The notes under the pieces are model-generated. The model did no database searches, had not been told where the DNA came from, and saw nothing but the letters and a program-made list of their open reading frames with translations. DNA of 64,000 nt, from contig JAGOAU010000007.1 in the NCBI GenBank assembly GCA_017983755.1, forward strand, positions 1 through 64,000. The letters run 5' to 3'. Every line of letters begins with the position of its first letter. The first letter of the stretch is position 1. The DNA comes from Azonexus sp. GTDB lineage: Bacteria; Pseudomonadota; Gammaproteobacteria; Burkholderiales; Rhodocyclaceae. Both the position numbers and the translations under genes were made by a program. Below are positions 63,677-64,000 of this stretch, in pieces.

Positions 63677-64000
63677 CAGGAGATACCTCGCTTGAAGTGA
63701 TGTTTGCGGCCCAGGGCGACGACCAGCCAGCCCATGCCCAGGGCGAGCACGACCGACGTGATTTCCGCGGTGCGGCCGGGCAGGTAGCGCTGCGCCCACT
63801 CGCAGCCGAAGGCAACGATCGCCACGACCAGCGTCATTCCGCCCGGCGCCGCGCCGTTGCGCGCGGCGCTCCAGATGATGGCGCCGAAGCACAGGCTCTC
63901 GAACGCCACCGAGGTCACGACCGCCTCGATCGACCCCGAGAGCGAAGAGGCGAACGGCAGCCAGCTCATGGGACCGGGCAGGTCGTTCCAGCGCAGCGGC
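63676..64000 (-). CDS. VanZ-like membrane protein (partial, runs off the window)
   Basis: The frame is open to the window end and continues upstream beyond it. The visible part has three membrane segments and the VanZ-type motif FGCEWAQRYLPGRTAEITSV, preceded by GAIIWSAARNGAAPGGM and followed by ALGMGWLVVALGRKHHFKRG. VanZ-like proteins have no settled general function; the founder gives low-level teicoplanin resistance. It overlaps the GST gene start, so the two are probably in one operon. Confidence 0.72.
   Translation of the reverse strand, partial: PLRWNDLPGPMSWLPFASSLSGSIEAVVTSVAFESLCFGAIIWSAARNGAAPGGMTLVVAIVAFGCEWAQRYLPGRTAEITSVVLALGMGWLVVALGRKHHFKRGIS

Overview
This window looks like chromosomal DNA of a GC-rich Betaproteobacterium, most likely of the order Rhodocyclales (Dechloromonas/Azonexus/Accumulibacter relatives). 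The evidence is the gene order ndk-rlmN-pilF-rodZ-ispG-hisS-yfgM-bamB-der-hfq-hflX-hflK-hflC-DUF2065-hisZ-purA, which is typical of Betaproteobacteria, together with a C4-dicarboxylate TRAP/DctA locus and a phasin-like gene. The taxonomic call is inference from protein content and synteny; no marker gene could be searched.

Layout. 1-332: 3' end of a tartrate/D-malate/isopropylmalate dehydrogenase gene. 853-3845: a three-PAS NarL-type two-component pair. 3929-5195: three small minus-strand genes (orphan family member, unknown, phasin-like). 5620-8509: a membrane Ser/Thr kinase with a very short activation segment, a 92-aa membrane protein lying in a repeated cassette, a CBS-domain protein and a small lipoprotein. 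8529-13020 (minus): an exported unknown, yajD, rhlE, arfB, an EamA permease, rlmB. 13118-13776: carbonic anhydrase behind a 21-codon leader ORF. 13804-16140: rnr and, divergently, tRNA-Leu(CAG) driven by a perfect TTGACA/TATAAT promoter. 16331-17672: an exported unknown and an M23 peptidase. 17707-33086 (minus): a housekeeping superoperon of sixteen genes, many with 4-base stop/start overlaps. 33158-34750: two exported unknowns. 34912-42266: a C4-dicarboxylate locus (TRAP dctPQM, dctA and a DctS/DctR-type two-component system) with a shared palindrome upstream of both transport units. 42373-48840: trxA, rho, rpmE, an ArnT-like glycosyltransferase, orn, an M48 peptidase, rsgA. 48996-50985: an orphan gene, a partial duplication of a flavoprotein gene and the intact gene. 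50985-58040: a transglutaminase / circularly permuted ATP-grasp-alpha-E / transglutaminase-DUF2126 cluster, a predicted amide-bond-forming system whose product is unknown. 58238-62531: an NCS1 permease fused through a Cys-rich domain to a hybrid histidine kinase, plus its LuxR-type regulator. 62613-64000: a second member of the orphan small-protein family, a glutathione S-transferase and a VanZ-like fragment.

The most unusual sequence-level signal is a 12-base word, GTYGACCGCAAC (or its complement), seen 14 times in 64 kb. It sits between genes, at the 3' ends of genes where it supplies the stop codon three times, at a domain junction of the permease-kinase and in a few coding regions. Other strong leads are the two paralogous small proteins each placed convergently behind a two-component module, the shared dct palindrome, and the degenerate solo copy of the 92-aa gene cassette.
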